A stretch of 64,000 nt of DNA from Pseudomonas sp. (GTDB lineage: Bacteria; Pseudomonadota; Gammaproteobacteria; Pseudomonadales; Pseudomonadaceae), in the NCBI RefSeq assembly GCF_030684895.1, contig NZ_JAUXXP010000058.1, positions 62,001 to 126,000 of the forward strand, given 5' to 3'. Below, one piece after another: positions 43,140 through 53,244 of the stretch. Made by a program: the position numbers and the translations under genes. Under the pieces are notes generated by a model, which was given only the letters and a program-made list of their open reading frames with translations, ran no database searches and was not told where the DNA came from. The first letter of the stretch is position 1; each line of letters begins with the position of its first letter.

Positions 43140-43883
43140 GTGAGCAAACAGCCCGACCGTCTTTTCGCCCAACCCCTGGCCCAGGTGCCGGACTTCGTGT
43201 TCAACGAAGATGTGGTGCGGGTCTTCCCCGACATGATCAAACGCTCGGTGCCGGGCTACCCGACCATTGTCGAGAATATCGGCGTGCTCGCTGGCCAGTT
43301 CGCCCAACCGCACAGCGTGCTGTATGACCTAGGCAGCTCGCTGGGCGCAGTGACCCAGGCGCTGCGCCGGCATGTGCAGATCGAGGATTGCCGGGTGATT
43401 GCCGTGGACAACTCCAGCGCCATGGTCGAGCGCTGCCGCGAGTATCTGCACGCCCAGGACTTAATGTTTCAGGAACTGCTGCCGGTTGAGGTAATCGAGG
43501 CCGACATTCTCAGCCTCGATTTCCAGCCAACCTCGCTGGTGGCGCTGAACTTCACCCTGCAATTCATCCAGCCCGAACAACGCCTGGAATTGCTCACGCG
43601 GGTTCGCCAGGCCTTGCTGCCCGGTGGCGCGTTGATCCTCTCGGAAAAACTGCAGTTCGAGGATGCCGAGCAGCACGCCCTGCTGGGCGATCTGCATATC
43701 GCTTTCAAACGTGCCAACGGCTACAGCGAACTGGAAATCGCCCAGAAACGCAGCGCCATTGAAAAAGTCATGCTGCCCGACAGCCTGGAACAACACCGCG
43801 AGCGCCTGCTGGCCGCTGGTTTCAGCCAGGTGGTGCCGTGGTTCCAGTGCCTTAATTTTGCTTCCTTGATTGCCCTGCCATGA
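43140..43883 (+). CDS. cmoA: CmoA, carboxy-S-adenosyl-L-methionine synthase
   Basis: A 247-residue methyltransferase-fold enzyme that makes carboxy-SAM from SAM and prephenate for the cmo5U34 wobble modification. Marks: [36 protein letters not shown] (SAM site), [25 protein letters not shown] and [14 protein letters not shown] [18 protein letters not shown] 43140 gives the family N-terminus ([12 protein letters not shown]); the ATG at 43098 would add a leader that is not conserved. Confidence 0.94.
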   Translation: MSKQPDRLFAQPLAQVPDFVFNEDVVRVFPDMIKRSVPGYPTIVENIGVLAGQFAQPHSVLYDLGSSLGAVTQALRRHVQIEDCRVIAVDNSSAMVERCREYLHAQDLMFQELLPVEVIEADILSLDFQPTSLVALNFTLQFIQPEQRLELLTRVRQALLPGGALILSEKLQFEDAEQHALLGDLHIAFKRANGYSELEIAQKRSAIEKVMLPDSLEQHRERLLAAGFSQVVPWFQCLNFASLIALP

Positions 43884-44848
43884 TCAGCCGCCTCGACCTC
43901 GACGCCCTGCAAGCCGCGCTTGCCGGCACCCCACTGCAAGACTGGGCAGCCGACCTGCCCGGGCAGATCGACACCAAACTGGCGGTCGGCCATGGCGACC
44001 TGCCGCGCTGGTATGGCGCGGTACAGGCGCTGCCGGAACTGCACGTCGAACAGCTGGAGCTGCTGCACAGCTTCACCTTCAACGGCCCCTGTGATGAACC
44101 GACCCGCACCGCACTGAAAACCGCCTTGCAGGGCCTGATTCCCTGGCGCAAGGGACCGTTTCATCTGTTTGACGTGCACGTCGACACCGAATGGCGCTCG
44201 GATTGGAAGTGGCAGCGCGTTGCCCCCTACCTTGATCTAAAGGGCAAGCGCGTGTTGGATGTCGGCTGCGGTAACGGCTACTACATGTGGCGCATGCTCG
44301 GTGCCGGCGCGGACAGCGTGGTCGGCATCGACCCCAATTGGCTGTTCCTCTGCCAGTTTCTGGCGATGAAGAACTACCTGCCCGACCTGCCCGCCTGGCA
44401 CCTGCCGCTGGCCTTCGAGGAATTACCCGGCAAGCTGCAGGGCTTCGACACGGTGTTTTCCATGGGCGTGCTGTATCACCGCCGCTCGCCCATCGATCAT
44501 CTGATCGACCTCAAGGATTGCCTGGTTAAGGACGGCGAACTGGTGCTGGAGACCCTGGTGGTCGAAGGCGATGCCCAGCAAGTACTGGTCCCCGAAGACC
44601 GCTACGCGCAGATGCGCAACGTCTGGTTTTTGCCCTCGGTGCCGGCGCTGGAGCTGTGGCTACGCCGCGCCGGTTTTGTCGATGTGCGCTGCGTGGATGT
44701 CAGCACCACCAGCGTGGATGAACAGCGCTCGACCGACTGGATGCGCTTTCAGTCGCTGCCCGAGTTCCTCGACCCAGCCGATCACAGCCGCACCGTCGAA
44801 GGCCTGCCGGCGCCGAGTCGGGCGGTGCTGATCGCACGTAAGCCGTAG
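43880..44848 (+). CDS. cmoB: CmoB, tRNA U34 carboxymethyltransferase
   Basis: A 322-residue enzyme that transfers the carboxymethyl group from carboxy-SAM to 5-hydroxyuridine at tRNA position 34. SAM-fold motifs: [59 protein letters not shown]. It shares an ATGA overlap with cmoA. Its stop codon lies inside a long inverted repeat shared with pdxJ. Confidence 0.95.
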   Translation: MISRLDLDALQAALAGTPLQDWAADLPGQIDTKLAVGHGDLPRWYGAVQALPELHVEQLELLHSFTFNGPCDEPTRTALKTALQGLIPWRKGPFHLFDVHVDTEWRSDWKWQRVAPYLDLKGKRVLDVGCGNGYYMWRMLGAGADSVVGIDPNWLFLCQFLAMKNYLPDLPAWHLPLAFEELPGKLQGFDTVFSMGVLYHRRSPIDHLIDLKDCLVKDGELVLETLVVEGDAQQVLVPEDRYAQMRNVWFLPSVPALELWLRRAGFVDVRCVDVSTTSVDEQRSTDWMRFQSLPEFLDPADHSRTVEGLPAPSRAVLIARKP

Positions 44849-44943
44849 GTTGGGTTGAGGAGCAAAGCGAAGAAGCCCAACAGGGCATCAGCGCCATCTG
44901 AACCGTAGCTTGTTGGGCTTCGCTGCGCTCAACACCAACCTAC
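44845..44943. repeat. Long imperfect inverted repeat between cmoB and pdxJ (REP-like)
   Basis: GTAGGTTGG at 44845-44853 pairs with CCAACCTAC at 44935-44943. The inner arms GGTTGAGGAGCAAAGCGAAG and CTTCGCTGCGCTCAACACC extend the pairing with GCCCAACA / TTGTTGGGC close to the loop. Sequences of this type (TGTTGGGCTTCGCTGCGCTC) are common dispersed repeats in Pseudomonas. Both convergent genes end inside it, so it may act as a shared 3'-end structure. Confidence 0.75.
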
Positions 44944-45686
44944 CCGCGCCCTGCCGCCGCAACGATCAACTCTTTCATCTCCAGCACGGCCTGTTTGAAG
45001 CCGACAAATAGCGCGTGCGCCACCAGCGCGTGGCCGATATTTAGCTCGTTTATCCCAGCAATCGCCGCCACCGGCTCAACATTGTGGTAATGCAGGCCGT
45101 GGCCGGCATTGACGATCAGTCCATGGGCCAACCCGCAGGCCACACCATCGCGAATCCGCGCCAGCTCGCGCGCAGCCTCCTCAGGCGTGTGGGCATCGGC
45201 ATAACGACCGGTATGCAACTCGATGGCCGGTGCACCAACGCGCTTGGACGCCTCGATCTGCTGCGGGTCCGGGTCGATAAACAGCGACACTTCGCAGCCG
45301 ATCTTACTCAGCCGCTCGACCGCTGCGCGAATCCGCGCCTCCTGCCCGGCCACATCCAGACCGCCTTCGGTGGTCAGCTCCTGGCGGGTTTCCGGCACCA
45401 GGCAGACGTGCTCGGGGCGAATGCTTTCGGCGAAGGCGAGCATCTCCTCGGTGACGCCCATCTCGAAGTTCATCCGCGTCTGCATGACTTCCTTGAGCAG
45501 GCGCACATCGCGCTCCTGGATATGCCGGCGGTCTTCACGCAGGTGCACGGTGATGCCATCGGCGCCCGCCTCTTCCGCATCCAGCGCGGCCTTGACCGGG
45601 TCAGGATAACGGGTGCCACGGGCCTGGCGCAGGGTGGCCACATGGTCGATGTTTACACCCAGCAGAATACGATTGGCATCAGTCAC
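44940..45686 (-). CDS. pdxJ: PdxJ, pyridoxine 5'-phosphate synthase
   Basis: A 248-residue TIM-barrel enzyme that condenses deoxyxylulose phosphate with aminoacetone phosphate in vitamin B6 synthesis. Family marks: [60 protein letters not shown] and [15 protein letters not shown]. The start is GTG 45686, overlapping the end of recO by eight bases. It is the last gene of lepA-lepB-DUF4845-rnc-era-recO-pdxJ. Confidence 0.96.
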   Translation of the reverse strand: MTDANRILLGVNIDHVATLRQARGTRYPDPVKAALDAEEAGADGITVHLREDRRHIQERDVRLLKEVMQTRMNFEMGVTEEMLAFAESIRPEHVCLVPETRQELTTEGGLDVAGQEARIRAAVERLSKIGCEVSLFIDPDPQQIEASKRVGAPAIELHTGRYADAHTPEEAARELARIRDGVACGLAHGLIVNAGHGLHYHNVEPVAAIAGINELNIGHALVAHALFVGFKQAVLEMKELIVAAAGRG

Positions 45687-46377
45687 GGCTTGGCTCCTTG
45701 AGCGTCATAAACAGTTCACGGCTGACCAGCGGCCTGCCGCCTAAATGGGGGGCTAGAGCTTGGCGCATCAGGCGCTTAGCGGCGGCCAGAGCGCCCGGCG
45801 CAGTCCAATCGGCCTCAGCCATCGCCAGCAGTTCAGCACCTTGGAATACACCTGGCTGCAGATGCCCAACCGGCACCAGCCCGCTTTCGGTGTGCAGTCG
45901 ATACAGACCCGCTTCGGCGATGGGTTGACCTTGACTGTCCAGATCCAGGGCGAAACCATAGCCCAGCTGATCCAGCAGACGCCACTCAAAAGAGCGCAGT
46001 AGCGGCTCAAGGGCGCGACCTTGGGCCAGCGCCAGCACAGTCATGGCGTAGTGCTCGAAAACGGCGGGGTGCGGGTCATCGGCGGGCAACAGGCGGATCA
46101 ACAGTTCGTTGAGGTACAGGCCGCTGAACAGCGCCTCACCCACCAGCAGATTGGGAATGCCTGCAGGGTCAAGGCGGCCGACATTCTTCAGCTCGCCACG
46201 CCCGCGAAACTCGGCTTCCAGCGGAATAAACGGCCGGGCCAGGCTGCCGGCCTTGCCACGCGCACCACGCAGCACAGCGCGCAAACGGCCTTGCGGAGTA
46301 AGAAAGTCCACCAGCGCGCTGCTTTCACGGTAAGCGCGGCTGTGCAGAACATAAGCAGGCTGACTGTCTGCAAGCAT
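45679..46377 (-). CDS. recO: RecO, DNA repair protein
   Basis: A 232-residue protein: N-terminal OB fold ([60 protein letters not shown]) and a helical C-terminal domain ([40 protein letters not shown]). The Cys zinc site seen in some RecO proteins is absent, as usual in gammaproteobacteria. It loads RecA with RecR. It follows era by 60 bases. Confidence 0.93.
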   Translation of the reverse strand: MLADSQPAYVLHSRAYRESSALVDFLTPQGRLRAVLRGARGKAGSLARPFIPLEAEFRGRGELKNVGRLDPAGIPNLLVGEALFSGLYLNELLIRLLPADDPHPAVFEHYAMTVLALAQGRALEPLLRSFEWRLLDQLGYGFALDLDSQGQPIAEAGLYRLHTESGLVPVGHLQPGVFQGAELLAMAEADWTAPGALAAAKRLMRQALAPHLGGRPLVSRELFMTLKEPSRD

Positions 46378-46437
46378 GGCCGATGGCGACTCGAAGTGGC
46401 GGGACGCAAAAACGAGCGCAGGAGCGCCCGTGCGGTG

Positions 46438-47340
46438 CTAGATGTTGTCGTAACCGAGGGAACGCAACGCGCGCTCATCGTCCGACCAGCCACTTTTGAC
46501 CTTAACCCAGAGGTTGAGCATGATCTTGGAGTCGAACATCACTTCCATGTCCTTGCGCGCTTCCTGGCCAATGCGTTTGATCCGCTCACCCTTGTCACCA
46601 ATGATGATTTTCTTCTGGCCGTCGCGTTCTACCAGGATCAGCGCGTGGATATGCAGGATGCGCCCGTCGCGCTTGAATTCCTCAATTTCCACGGTGATCT
46701 GGTACGGCAGCTCAGCGCCGAGCTGGCGCATGATCTTCTCGCGCACCAGTTCGGCGGCGAAGAAGCGGCTGGAGCGGTCGGTGACCTGGTCTTCCGGGAA
46801 AAAGTGCACACCTTCCGGTAAACGCTCGCCCACCAGTTTTTCCAGGGTGTCGAGGTTATGCCCATGCTGGGCGGAGACCGGCACGATCTCGGCATTCGGC
46901 AACTGGGTGGCCAGCCACTCCAGATGCGGCATCAGCTCGGCTTTGTCTTCGATGCGGTCAGTCTTGTTGATTGCCAGGATTACCGGGCCTTCGACGTATT
47001 GAATACGCTCGAGCACCATCTGGTCTTCGTCGGTCCAGCGGGTGCGGTCGACCACGAAGATCACCACGTCGACATCCTTCAGCGCCGACGAGGCGTTCTT
47101 GTTCATATAGCGGTTCAGCGCTTTTTCGTTGTTCTTGTGCAAACCGGGGGTGTCGACATAGATCGCCTGCACCTCACCCTCGGTCTTGATCCCGAGCATG
47201 TTGTGCCGCGTGGTCTGCGGCTTGCGCGAGGTGATCGCGAGCTTCTGCCCGAGGATGTGGTTAAGCAGCGTCGACTTGCCCACGTTGGGCCGGCCGACGA
47301 TGGCGACATAGCCACAGCGTGTAACAGGTGTATCAGTCAT
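46438..47340 (-). CDS. era: Era, GTPase for 16S rRNA / 30S assembly
   Basis: A 300-residue GTPase. G1 is [18 protein letters not shown], the switch region is [15 protein letters not shown]3 is DTPGLHKNN and G4 is NKTDRI. The C-terminal KH domain includes [20 protein letters not shown] and [20 protein letters not shown]. The ATG at 47340 overlaps rnc by eight bases; two more in-frame starts lie just upstream. The pairing with rnc is conserved in most bacteria. Confidence 0.96.
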   Translation of the reverse strand: MTDTPVTRCGYVAIVGRPNVGKSTLLNHILGQKLAITSRKPQTTRHNMLGIKTEGEVQAIYVDTPGLHKNNEKALNRYMNKNASSALKDVDVVIFVVDRTRWTDEDQMVLERIQYVEGPVILAINKTDRIEDKAELMPHLEWLATQLPNAEIVPVSAQHGHNLDTLEKLVGERLPEGVHFFPEDQVTDRSSRFFAAELVREKIMRQLGAELPYQITVEIEEFKRDGRILHIHALILVERDGQKKIIIGDKGERIKRIGQEARKDMEVMFDSKIMLNLWVKVKSGWSDDERALRSLGYDNI

Positions 47341-48022
47341 TGCCATTCTCCACACCCAGGGCAATCAGCGCGGCAGCGGCCGCAACTTGCTCGGCGATAC
47401 GCCGGCTGGCGCCCTGCCCCAGGGTTTTATCATTGAGTAGGGTGATCTGACATTCGACGACGAATGCCCGACAGTGCGGCTCGCCCTGAATATCCACCAC
47501 TTCGTAACGCGGCAACTCACAGCCGCGCGACTGCAAAAACTCCTGCAGACGGGTTTTCGGGTCCTTGTTGGTGTCGACCAGGGTCAGGCTGTCCAACTCA
47601 GTAGTCAGCCAGGCCAGCACCCGCTCACGCGCCGCATCCATCCCGGTGTCCAGGTAGATGGCGCCGATCAGCGCTTCCAGTGCGTCAGCCAGAATCGACT
47701 CACGGCGAAAACCACCGCTTTTCAGCTCGCCGGAACCGAGGCGCAGGTACTCGCCCAGATCAAAGCCGCGAGCCAGAATGGCCAGGGTTTCGCCCTTGAC
47801 CAGGCGCGCGCGCAAACGTGACAGCTGCCCTTCGCGGGCCAGCGGAAAGCGCTGAAACAGCGCCTCGCCGGCAACAAAGTTGAGGATCGCATCACCGAGA
47901 AACTCCAGGCGCTCATTATTGCGCCCGGCAAAACTGCGGTGGGTCAGGGCCAGGATCATCAGTTCCTGGTCCTTGAAGGTATAACCGAGCTGCCGCTCGA
48001 GACGGGCTAACGACGCACTCAC
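47333..48022 (-). CDS. rnc: RNase III
   Basis: A 229-residue double-strand RNA endonuclease. The nuclease signature [20 protein letters not shown] carries the metal-binding Glu and Asp, and [17 protein letters not shown] holds the second acidic pair. The C-terminal dsRNA-binding domain spans [20 protein letters not shown] and [18 protein letters not shown]. It starts at GTG 48022, overlapping the DUF4845 stop (GTGA). Confidence 0.96.
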   Translation of the reverse strand: MSASLARLERQLGYTFKDQELMILALTHRSFAGRNNERLEFLGDAILNFVAGEALFQRFPLAREGQLSRLRARLVKGETLAILARGFDLGEYLRLGSGELKSGGFRRESILADALEALIGAIYLDTGMDAARERVLAWLTTELDSLTLVDTNKDPKTRLQEFLQSRGCELPRYEVVDIQGEPHCRAFVVECQITLLNDKTLGQGASRRIAEQVAAAAALIALGVENGND

Positions 48023-48396
48023 GGCATACGCACGCGGAATTCTTTATCGAATCGCACCACCAGATCGATGTTCTCGATCAATGGCTCACGCTTTTCATAC
48101 TTCAGGTGCACGCGAAATTCGTTGTTTTCGATTTTGACCTTGATCGCGTCCTGCATATTCAGATCACGGATGCTATTGACCTGCATGCCCTTGCTGATAT
48201 GGCTATAGAAGTCATTAATGCTACGAACCCCGGCTGCTTTATCGGTCTCGACCGACGTAATCATTTTCTCCAACGACATATAGTCGAAGTAATGCGGCAA
48301 TACCTTGAATGCCGCACTGGCCAGAAAGGCAACAACAGCCAGCACCATCAACCAACTAAGAATCGACATTCCCTTTTGCGAATGCGCAGATTTCAT
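48019..48396 (-). CDS. DUF4845 family protein
   Basis: A 125-residue protein with one membrane helix near the N-terminus ([20 protein letters not shown]) and a small periplasmic domain ([60 protein letters not shown]). The pattern matches DUF4845, which commonly sits between lepB and rnc in Pseudomonas. Function unknown. The ATG at 48396 (MKSAHSQKG) is chosen over 48408. Confidence 0.85.
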   Translation of the reverse strand: MKSAHSQKGMSILSWLMVLAVVAFLASAAFKVLPHYFDYMSLEKMITSVETDKAAGVRSINDFYSHISKGMQVNSIRDLNMQDAIKVKIENNEFRVHLKYEKREPLIENIDLVVRFDKEFRVRMP

Positions 48397-48460
48397 ATTT
48401 GTCCCCAAATTCGAGTTATGTGAAAGCCATTACGGCTGGAGGCAAGACTATATATAGCCT

Positions 48461-48485
48461 GCGACGCTGCATTTAACAGCGTCGC
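48461..48485. other. Hairpin between lepB and the DUF4845-rnc genes
   Basis: A 9-base perfect stem (GCGACGCTG 48461-48469, CAGCGTCGC 48477-48485) with a 7-base loop lies 15 bases after the lepB stop. On the minus strand it is followed by AGGCTATATATAG rather than a T-run, so it is not a classic terminator. It may be a processing site; TATATA could be a -10 for the downstream genes. Confidence 0.5.
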
Positions 48486-48500
48486 AAATTCGGCAGCAGG

Positions 48501-49355
48501 TCAGTGAATCAGACCTACACGGGAGAAATTCGGTAGGTTGCTCGACTTCGGGTCCGGCCAACTCATCCAGATGGCAAAGGCTTTGCCGACGATATTCTGA
48601 TCGGGCACCATGCCCAGCAGCGGCTTGGGGATGGCCGGATCATTCCAATAACGACTGTCATTGGAGTTGTCGCGGTTGTCGCCCATCATAAAGTAATGCC
48701 CTTGCGGCACCACCCACTCGCGACCTGGCTCAACCCGGTAACGCTGCATTTCCTTACGGATCTGGTGCTCGGCTTCACCAAGCTTCTCGTTATACAGCGT
48801 CGCACTGCCCAGGCTGCCCGGCTCATCGCCAATCAACTGCTGCGCTACAGACTCACCATTGATGGTCAGACGCTTGTCACTGCTGTAGGCAATCCGGTCG
48901 CCGGCCAAACCCACCACGCGTTTGATGTAGTTGATGTTCGGATCGCTTGGGTAGCGGAACACCATTACATCACCACGTTGCGGGTCGCCTACTTCAATCA
49001 CCTTGGTGTCCAGCACCGGCAGGCGGATGCCATAGGCGAACTTGTTGACCAGGATAAAATCCCCCACTTCCAGGGTCGGCTTCATCGAGCCGGATGGAAT
49101 CTGGAAGGGTTCGACCAGAAACGAGCGCAGCACCAGCACAATCGCCAGCACCGGAAAGAACGATTTGCCGTACTCCACCAGCAAAGGCTCTTTGTTCAAA
49201 CGCGCCATCACCGCCTCATCAGGATCGCTGACCTGGCCGTGGTAGGTGCTGATCGCGGCTCGCCGGCGCGGGGCCAGAAAGATCAGGTCGAACAATGCCA
49301 GCACACCACAAACGGCGACGGCGATAACCAGTAACAGCGGGAAATTGATCGACAT
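48501..49355 (-). CDS. lepB: LepB, signal peptidase I
   Basis: A 284-residue inner-membrane protease. Two hydrophobic segments lie at the N-terminus (about 5-27 and 66-80). The catalytic dyad is Ser90 (PFQIPSGSMKPTLEVGDF) and Lys145 (NYIKRVVGLAGD). Box E is GDNRDNSNDSRYW. It removes signal peptides of exported proteins. It follows lepA by six bases, a conserved pair. Confidence 0.96.
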   Translation of the reverse strand: MSINFPLLLVIAVAVCGVLALFDLIFLAPRRRAAISTYHGQVSDPDEAVMARLNKEPLLVEYGKSFFPVLAIVLVLRSFLVEPFQIPSGSMKPTLEVGDFILVNKFAYGIRLPVLDTKVIEVGDPQRGDVMVFRYPSDPNINYIKRVVGLAGDRIAYSSDKRLTINGESVAQQLIGDEPGSLGSATLYNEKLGEAEHQIRKEMQRYRVEPGREWVVPQGHYFMMGDNRDNSNDSRYWNDPAIPKPLLGMVPDQNIVGKAFAIWMSWPDPKSSNLPNFSRVGLIH

Positions 49356-49361
49356 AGGACC

Positions 49362-51161
49362 TTAACTATCCAACCTGAGCACAGCGAGGAAGGCTTCCTG
49401 TGGAATTTCCACGTTGCCGACCTGCTTCATGCGTTTCTTACCGGCCTTCTGCTTTTCCAGCAGCTTGCGTTTACGGCTGACGTCACCGCCGTAACATTTG
49501 GCCAATACGTTCTTGCGCAGCGCCTTGACCGTAGTCCGCGCAACGATCTGCCCACCAATTGCAGCCTGGATCGCCACGTCAAACATCTGCCGAGGAATCA
49601 GCTCTTTCATCTTCTCGGTCAACGCGCGGCCTTTGTAATGGGCGTTGTCCTTGTGCACGATCAGGGCCAGGGCATCGACCTTGTCACCGTTGATCAGTAC
49701 ATCCAACTTGACCAGGTTGGCCGACTGGTAGCGATCGAAATGGTAATCCAACGAGGCGTAACCGCGACTGGTGGATTTCAGGCGGTCGAAGAAGTCGAGC
49801 ACCACTTCATTCATCGGCAGGTCGTAGCGAACCTGAACCTGGGAGCCGAGGAACTGCATATCGCGCTGCACGCCACGCTTCTCGATACACAGAGTGATGA
49901 CGTTACCCAGGTGCTCTTGCGGTACCAGGATGGTGGCCTGCACGATCGGCTCGCGGAAATCCTCGACCGAGGAAACATCCGGCAGCTTGGAGGGGTTATC
50001 GACGTAGATGGTCTCGCCGGTTTTGAGTACGACTTCGAAGATTACGCTCGGCGCCGTGGTGATCAGATCCAGGTCGTATTCGCGCTCTAGGCGCTCCTGG
50101 ATGATCTCCATATGCAGCATGCCGAGGAAGCCACAACGGAAACCGAAGCCCAGGGCGTCGGAGCTTTCCGGCGAATATTGCAGCGACGAGTCGTTCAGCG
50201 TGAGCTTCTGCAGCGCATCACGGAAGTCTTCGAAATCGTCGGAGCTGACCGGGAACAGGCCGGCATAGACCTGCGGCTGGATACGCTTAAAGCCGGGCAG
50301 CACTTCGACGTTGGGCGTGGCGGCCAGGGTCAGGGTGTCACCCACTGGCGCGCCGTGAATGTCCTTGATGCTGGCAATGATAAAGCCCACTTCGCCGGCC
50401 TTGAGGTCGACGGTGGCAGTATGCTTGGGGTTGAATACGCCGACGCTGTCGACCAGGTGAATCTTGCCGGTGGATTTGACCAGCACCTTGTCACCCTTCT
50501 TGATCCGGCCATGGCGCACGCGCACCAGGGAGACCACGCCCAGGTAGTTGTCGAACCAAGAGTCGATGATCAGCGCCTGCAGCGGCGCCTCAATATCACC
50601 GGTCGGCGCCGGAATCGTGTGCACCAAACGCTCAAGCACTTCATCGACGCCCAGGCCGGTCTTGGCACTGCAGGTCACTGCGTCAGTGGCATCGATGCCA
50701 ATGATTTTCTCGATTTCTTCTTTGACCCGGTCCGGATCGGCCTGGGGCAGGTCGATCTTGTTCAGTACCGGCATGACCTCAAGGCCCTGCTCGATGGCGG
50801 TGTAGCAGTTGGCCACCGATTGCGCTTCCACGCCCTGACCGGCATCGACCACCAGCAGCGCGCCTTCACAGGCCGCCAGGGAGCGGCTGACTTCATAGGT
50901 GAAGTCGACGTGACCTGGGGTATCGATGAAGTTCAGCTGATAAGTGATGCCGTCTTTAGCCTTGTAATACAGGGTGACGCTGTGCGCCTTGATGGTGATC
51001 CCGCGTTCGCGCTCCAGATCCATGGAGTCCAGCACCTGGGCTTCCATTTCACGGTCGGCCAAGCCGCCACACATCTGGATAAACCGGTCGGCCAGGGTCG
51101 ACTTGCCGTGGTCAATGTGGGCGATGATGGAGAAATTGCGGATATGACTCAAATCACTCAC
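49362..51161 (-). CDS. lepA: LepA (EF-4), elongation factor 4
   Basis: A 599-residue translational GTPase. G1 [15 protein letters not shown], switch [15 protein letters not shown]3 [16 protein letters not shown] and G4 NKIDLPQAD are all present. The LepA-specific C-terminal domain includes [40 protein letters not shown] and [19 protein letters not shown]. The start is GTG 51161. Confidence 0.97.
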   Translation of the reverse strand: MSDLSHIRNFSIIAHIDHGKSTLADRFIQMCGGLADREMEAQVLDSMDLERERGITIKAHSVTLYYKAKDGITYQLNFIDTPGHVDFTYEVSRSLAACEGALLVVDAGQGVEAQSVANCYTAIEQGLEVMPVLNKIDLPQADPDRVKEEIEKIIGIDATDAVTCSAKTGLGVDEVLERLVHTIPAPTGDIEAPLQALIIDSWFDNYLGVVSLVRVRHGRIKKGDKVLVKSTGKIHLVDSVGVFNPKHTATVDLKAGEVGFIIASIKDIHGAPVGDTLTLAATPNVEVLPGFKRIQPQVYAGLFPVSSDDFEDFRDALQKLTLNDSSLQYSPESSDALGFGFRCGFLGMLHMEIIQERLEREYDLDLITTAPSVIFEVVLKTGETIYVDNPSKLPDVSSVEDFREPIVQATILVPQEHLGNVITLCIEKRGVQRDMQFLGSQVQVRYDLPMNEVVLDFFDRLKSTSRGYASLDYHFDRYQSANLVKLDVLINGDKVDALALIVHKDNAHYKGRALTEKMKELIPRQMFDVAIQAAIGGQIVARTTVKALRKNVLAKCYGGDVSRKRKLLEKQKAGKKRMKQVGNVEIPQEAFLAVLRLDS

Positions 51162-51282
51162 GGATCAACACTCAAAAAGGTCGCAGGCGACTGCCCGCCG
51201 AAAATAGCCGCGAAGTGTACCCGAAAGCCACCTTGCACGTCATCAAGCCCGCATGGCGGCGCTGTGTATAAGGACGGCATGC

Positions 51283-51308
51283 AAAAGGGCGACCGAAGTC
51301 GCCCTTTT
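51283..51308 (-). terminator. Rho-independent terminator after mucD
   Basis: An 11-base perfect stem (51283-51293 with 51298-51308) and CGAA loop, A-rich on one side and T-rich on the other, starts 15 bases after the mucD stop. It separates the algU-mucABCD operon from lepA. Confidence 0.85.
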
Positions 51309-51323
51309 AGTCTGCCTGTGCCG

Positions 51324-52760
51324 TCAGTCGGCCAGCTTGAAGGTGATAAAGCTGGCGCGCCCCTGACGCAGCACGCGCATCGACACCGAACGATTTTTCG
51401 GCAGTGCCTGTGCCACCTCGGTAAAGGTCTTGGCCGAATTGATCGCCTGATTGTTCAGGTGCGTGATCACATCGCCCGGACGCAGACCAATCAGCGCCGC
51501 CGGGCCATCCTGCACCTCAGAGATCACCACGCCGCCTTTCAGATCGAGGCTCTTCTTCTGCTCGGCAGTCAGCTCAACCACCTTGACCCCAAGACGGTTG
51601 CTGCTGCGCTCAACGCCAGGCGCAGCAGTACCGGCCAGAGCCTCGCCGTCTTCAGGCAGCGCACCGATGCTCAATTTCAGCTTCTTACGCGCACCATCGC
51701 GCACCACATCCAACTCGGCACTGCTGCCTGGCTTGAGCGCACCGACCAAATGCGGCAAGTCAGCGGACATAATGATCGGCTTACCGTCCAGACTGAGAAT
51801 TACATCGCCGACCTGCAAGCCGCCTTTGGCAGCCGGACCGTCCTCCAGCACCTGCGCCACCAGCGCACCGGCCGGTTTATCCAGGCCAAAGGACTCAGCC
51901 AGATCCTTGTTCACTTCCTGAATCACCACACCCAACCAGCCGCGACTGACCTTGCCTTCCGCCTTGAGTTGATCAGCCACATCCATGGCCACACTCATCG
52001 GAATGGCAAACGACAGCCCCATAAAGCCGCCGGAACGGGTGAAAATCTGCGAATTAATACCGACCACTTCACCGGCCAGGTTAAACAGCGGACCGCCGGA
52101 GTTACCCGGATTGATCGCCACGTCAGTCTGAATAAACGGCACATAGCTCTCGTTTGGCAGGCTGCGACCTTTGGCGCTGACGATCCCGGCGGTCACCGAA
52201 TGATCGAAGCCGAAGGGTGAGCCAATCGCCAAGACCCACTCACCAACTTTCAGCTCCTCAGACTTGCCCAGTTTGACGGTTGGCAAGCCAGCACCCTCAA
52301 CCTTGAGCAGCGCAACATCGCTGCGCGGGTCAGTACCGACCAGCTTGGCTTCCAGCTCACTGCGGTCCGACAGACGCACGATGATTTCGTCGGCATCGGC
52401 AATCACATGATTATTGGTCAGCACATAACCATCAGCGGAAATGATAAAGCCCGAGCCCAGTGACTGGGCTTCACGCTGGCGACCACCACCTGGATTGCGT
52501 GGCACCTGCGGAATATTGCGCTCGAAGAACTCGCGAAACATCGGTGGCATGCCTTCCAGGTCGGGCATATTGAGCTGACCGCTGCCTGCCACCGCGCGAT
52601 CCGGCATCTTCTGCCGCGTACTGATATTGACGACCGCCGGTGACGCCTGCTCAACCAGCTCGGTGAAATCCGGCAGGCTCGCTTGAGCAAGCAGCGCTTG
52701 CCCCATCAGCAACACGGCACATAACGCAGTAAATGAAGATTTCAGACCAAGCTTCGACAT
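51324..52760 (-). CDS. mucD: MucD, DegP-type periplasmic serine protease
   Basis: A 478-residue HtrA-family protease-chaperone. Signal peptide (residues 1-28). The catalytic triad is His118 (TNNHVIADADE), Asp148 (SDVALLKVE) and Ser221 (NPGNSGGPLF). Two PDZ domains follow (about 280-370 and 390-470; RGWLGVVIQEVNKDLAESFG, GGLQVGDVILSLDGKPI, GLRPGDVITHLNN). In Pseudomonas it limits AlgU activation by degrading misfolded envelope proteins. The ATG at 52760 begins the signal peptide; the longer frame to 52916 is rejected. Confidence 0.95.
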   Translation of the reverse strand: MSKLGLKSSFTALCAVLLMGQALLAQASLPDFTELVEQASPAVVNISTRQKMPDRAVAGSGQLNMPDLEGMPPMFREFFERNIPQVPRNPGGGRQREAQSLGSGFIISADGYVLTNNHVIADADEIIVRLSDRSELEAKLVGTDPRSDVALLKVEGAGLPTVKLGKSEELKVGEWVLAIGSPFGFDHSVTAGIVSAKGRSLPNESYVPFIQTDVAINPGNSGGPLFNLAGEVVGINSQIFTRSGGFMGLSFAIPMSVAMDVADQLKAEGKVSRGWLGVVIQEVNKDLAESFGLDKPAGALVAQVLEDGPAAKGGLQVGDVILSLDGKPIIMSADLPHLVGALKPGSSAELDVVRDGARKKLKLSIGALPEDGEALAGTAAPGVERSSNRLGVKVVELTAEQKKSLDLKGGVVISEVQDGPAALIGLRPGDVITHLNNQAINSAKTFTEVAQALPKNRSVSMRVLRQGRASFITFKLAD

Positions 52761-52788
52761 ACAACTCCCCATCAGGCCAGCAAAAGTC

Positions 52789-53244
52789 TTAAAACGCTGC
52801 TGCGGCACCGCCAAGCAATGCACGCAACACCACCGGTTGCAACGCCGGATCACCGGCGGTGACACGACTGCGCCAGCGCACCGCGCAGCAGGCAAACAAA
52901 AAACCGCACAGCGCACTGAGTATTACCCAGGGTTCGCTCAAGCCCGCCTGTTCAGCCAGCACAGCCGCAGCAAACAAACCGAGTAACGGCAGCAGATAAA
53001 CCAGCACAGAACCACGCACCAGCAGATCCTCGCGTACGCCGATGATGACCGCATCGCCCACATTTAGCTGCAGATCCGACAGTGCACGCACGTAACCACG
53101 ACGACCGCGCGCCCCGAGCTGATCAAGCAAGCCCTGGCCGCAGCCGGCTTTGACGGAACAGCTGGAACAGGTGCTTTTACGCAGAGTTTCGACCCAGACG
53201 GCACCGGGCTCAACGGCCACGACCCGCCCTTGCTCCTCGATCAC
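52789..53244 (-). CDS. mucC: MucC, RseC-family protein
   Basis: A 151-residue inner-membrane protein. The N-terminal domain has a four-Cys cluster (CSSCSVKAGCGQG), and two membrane helices follow (RGSVLVYLLPLLGLFAAAVL, WVILSALCGFLFACCAVRW). This is the RseC/MucC layout. The GTG start overlaps the mucB stop (GTGA). Its role in envelope stress control is only partly understood. Confidence 0.93.
   Translation of the reverse strand: MIEEQGRVVAVEPGAVWVETLRKSTCSSCSVKAGCGQGLLDQLGARGRRGYVRALSDLQLNVGDAVIIGVREDLLVRGSVLVYLLPLLGLFAAAVLAEQAGLSEPWVILSALCGFLFACCAVRWRSRVTAGDPALQPVVLRALLGGAAAAF

Noticed and set aside
50112..52220. Long open frame of about 700 codons on the plus strand opposite lepA and mucD
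   Set aside because: It is antisense to two clearly conserved genes, its His/Gln-rich translation matches no family, and high GC content makes such antisense frames common.
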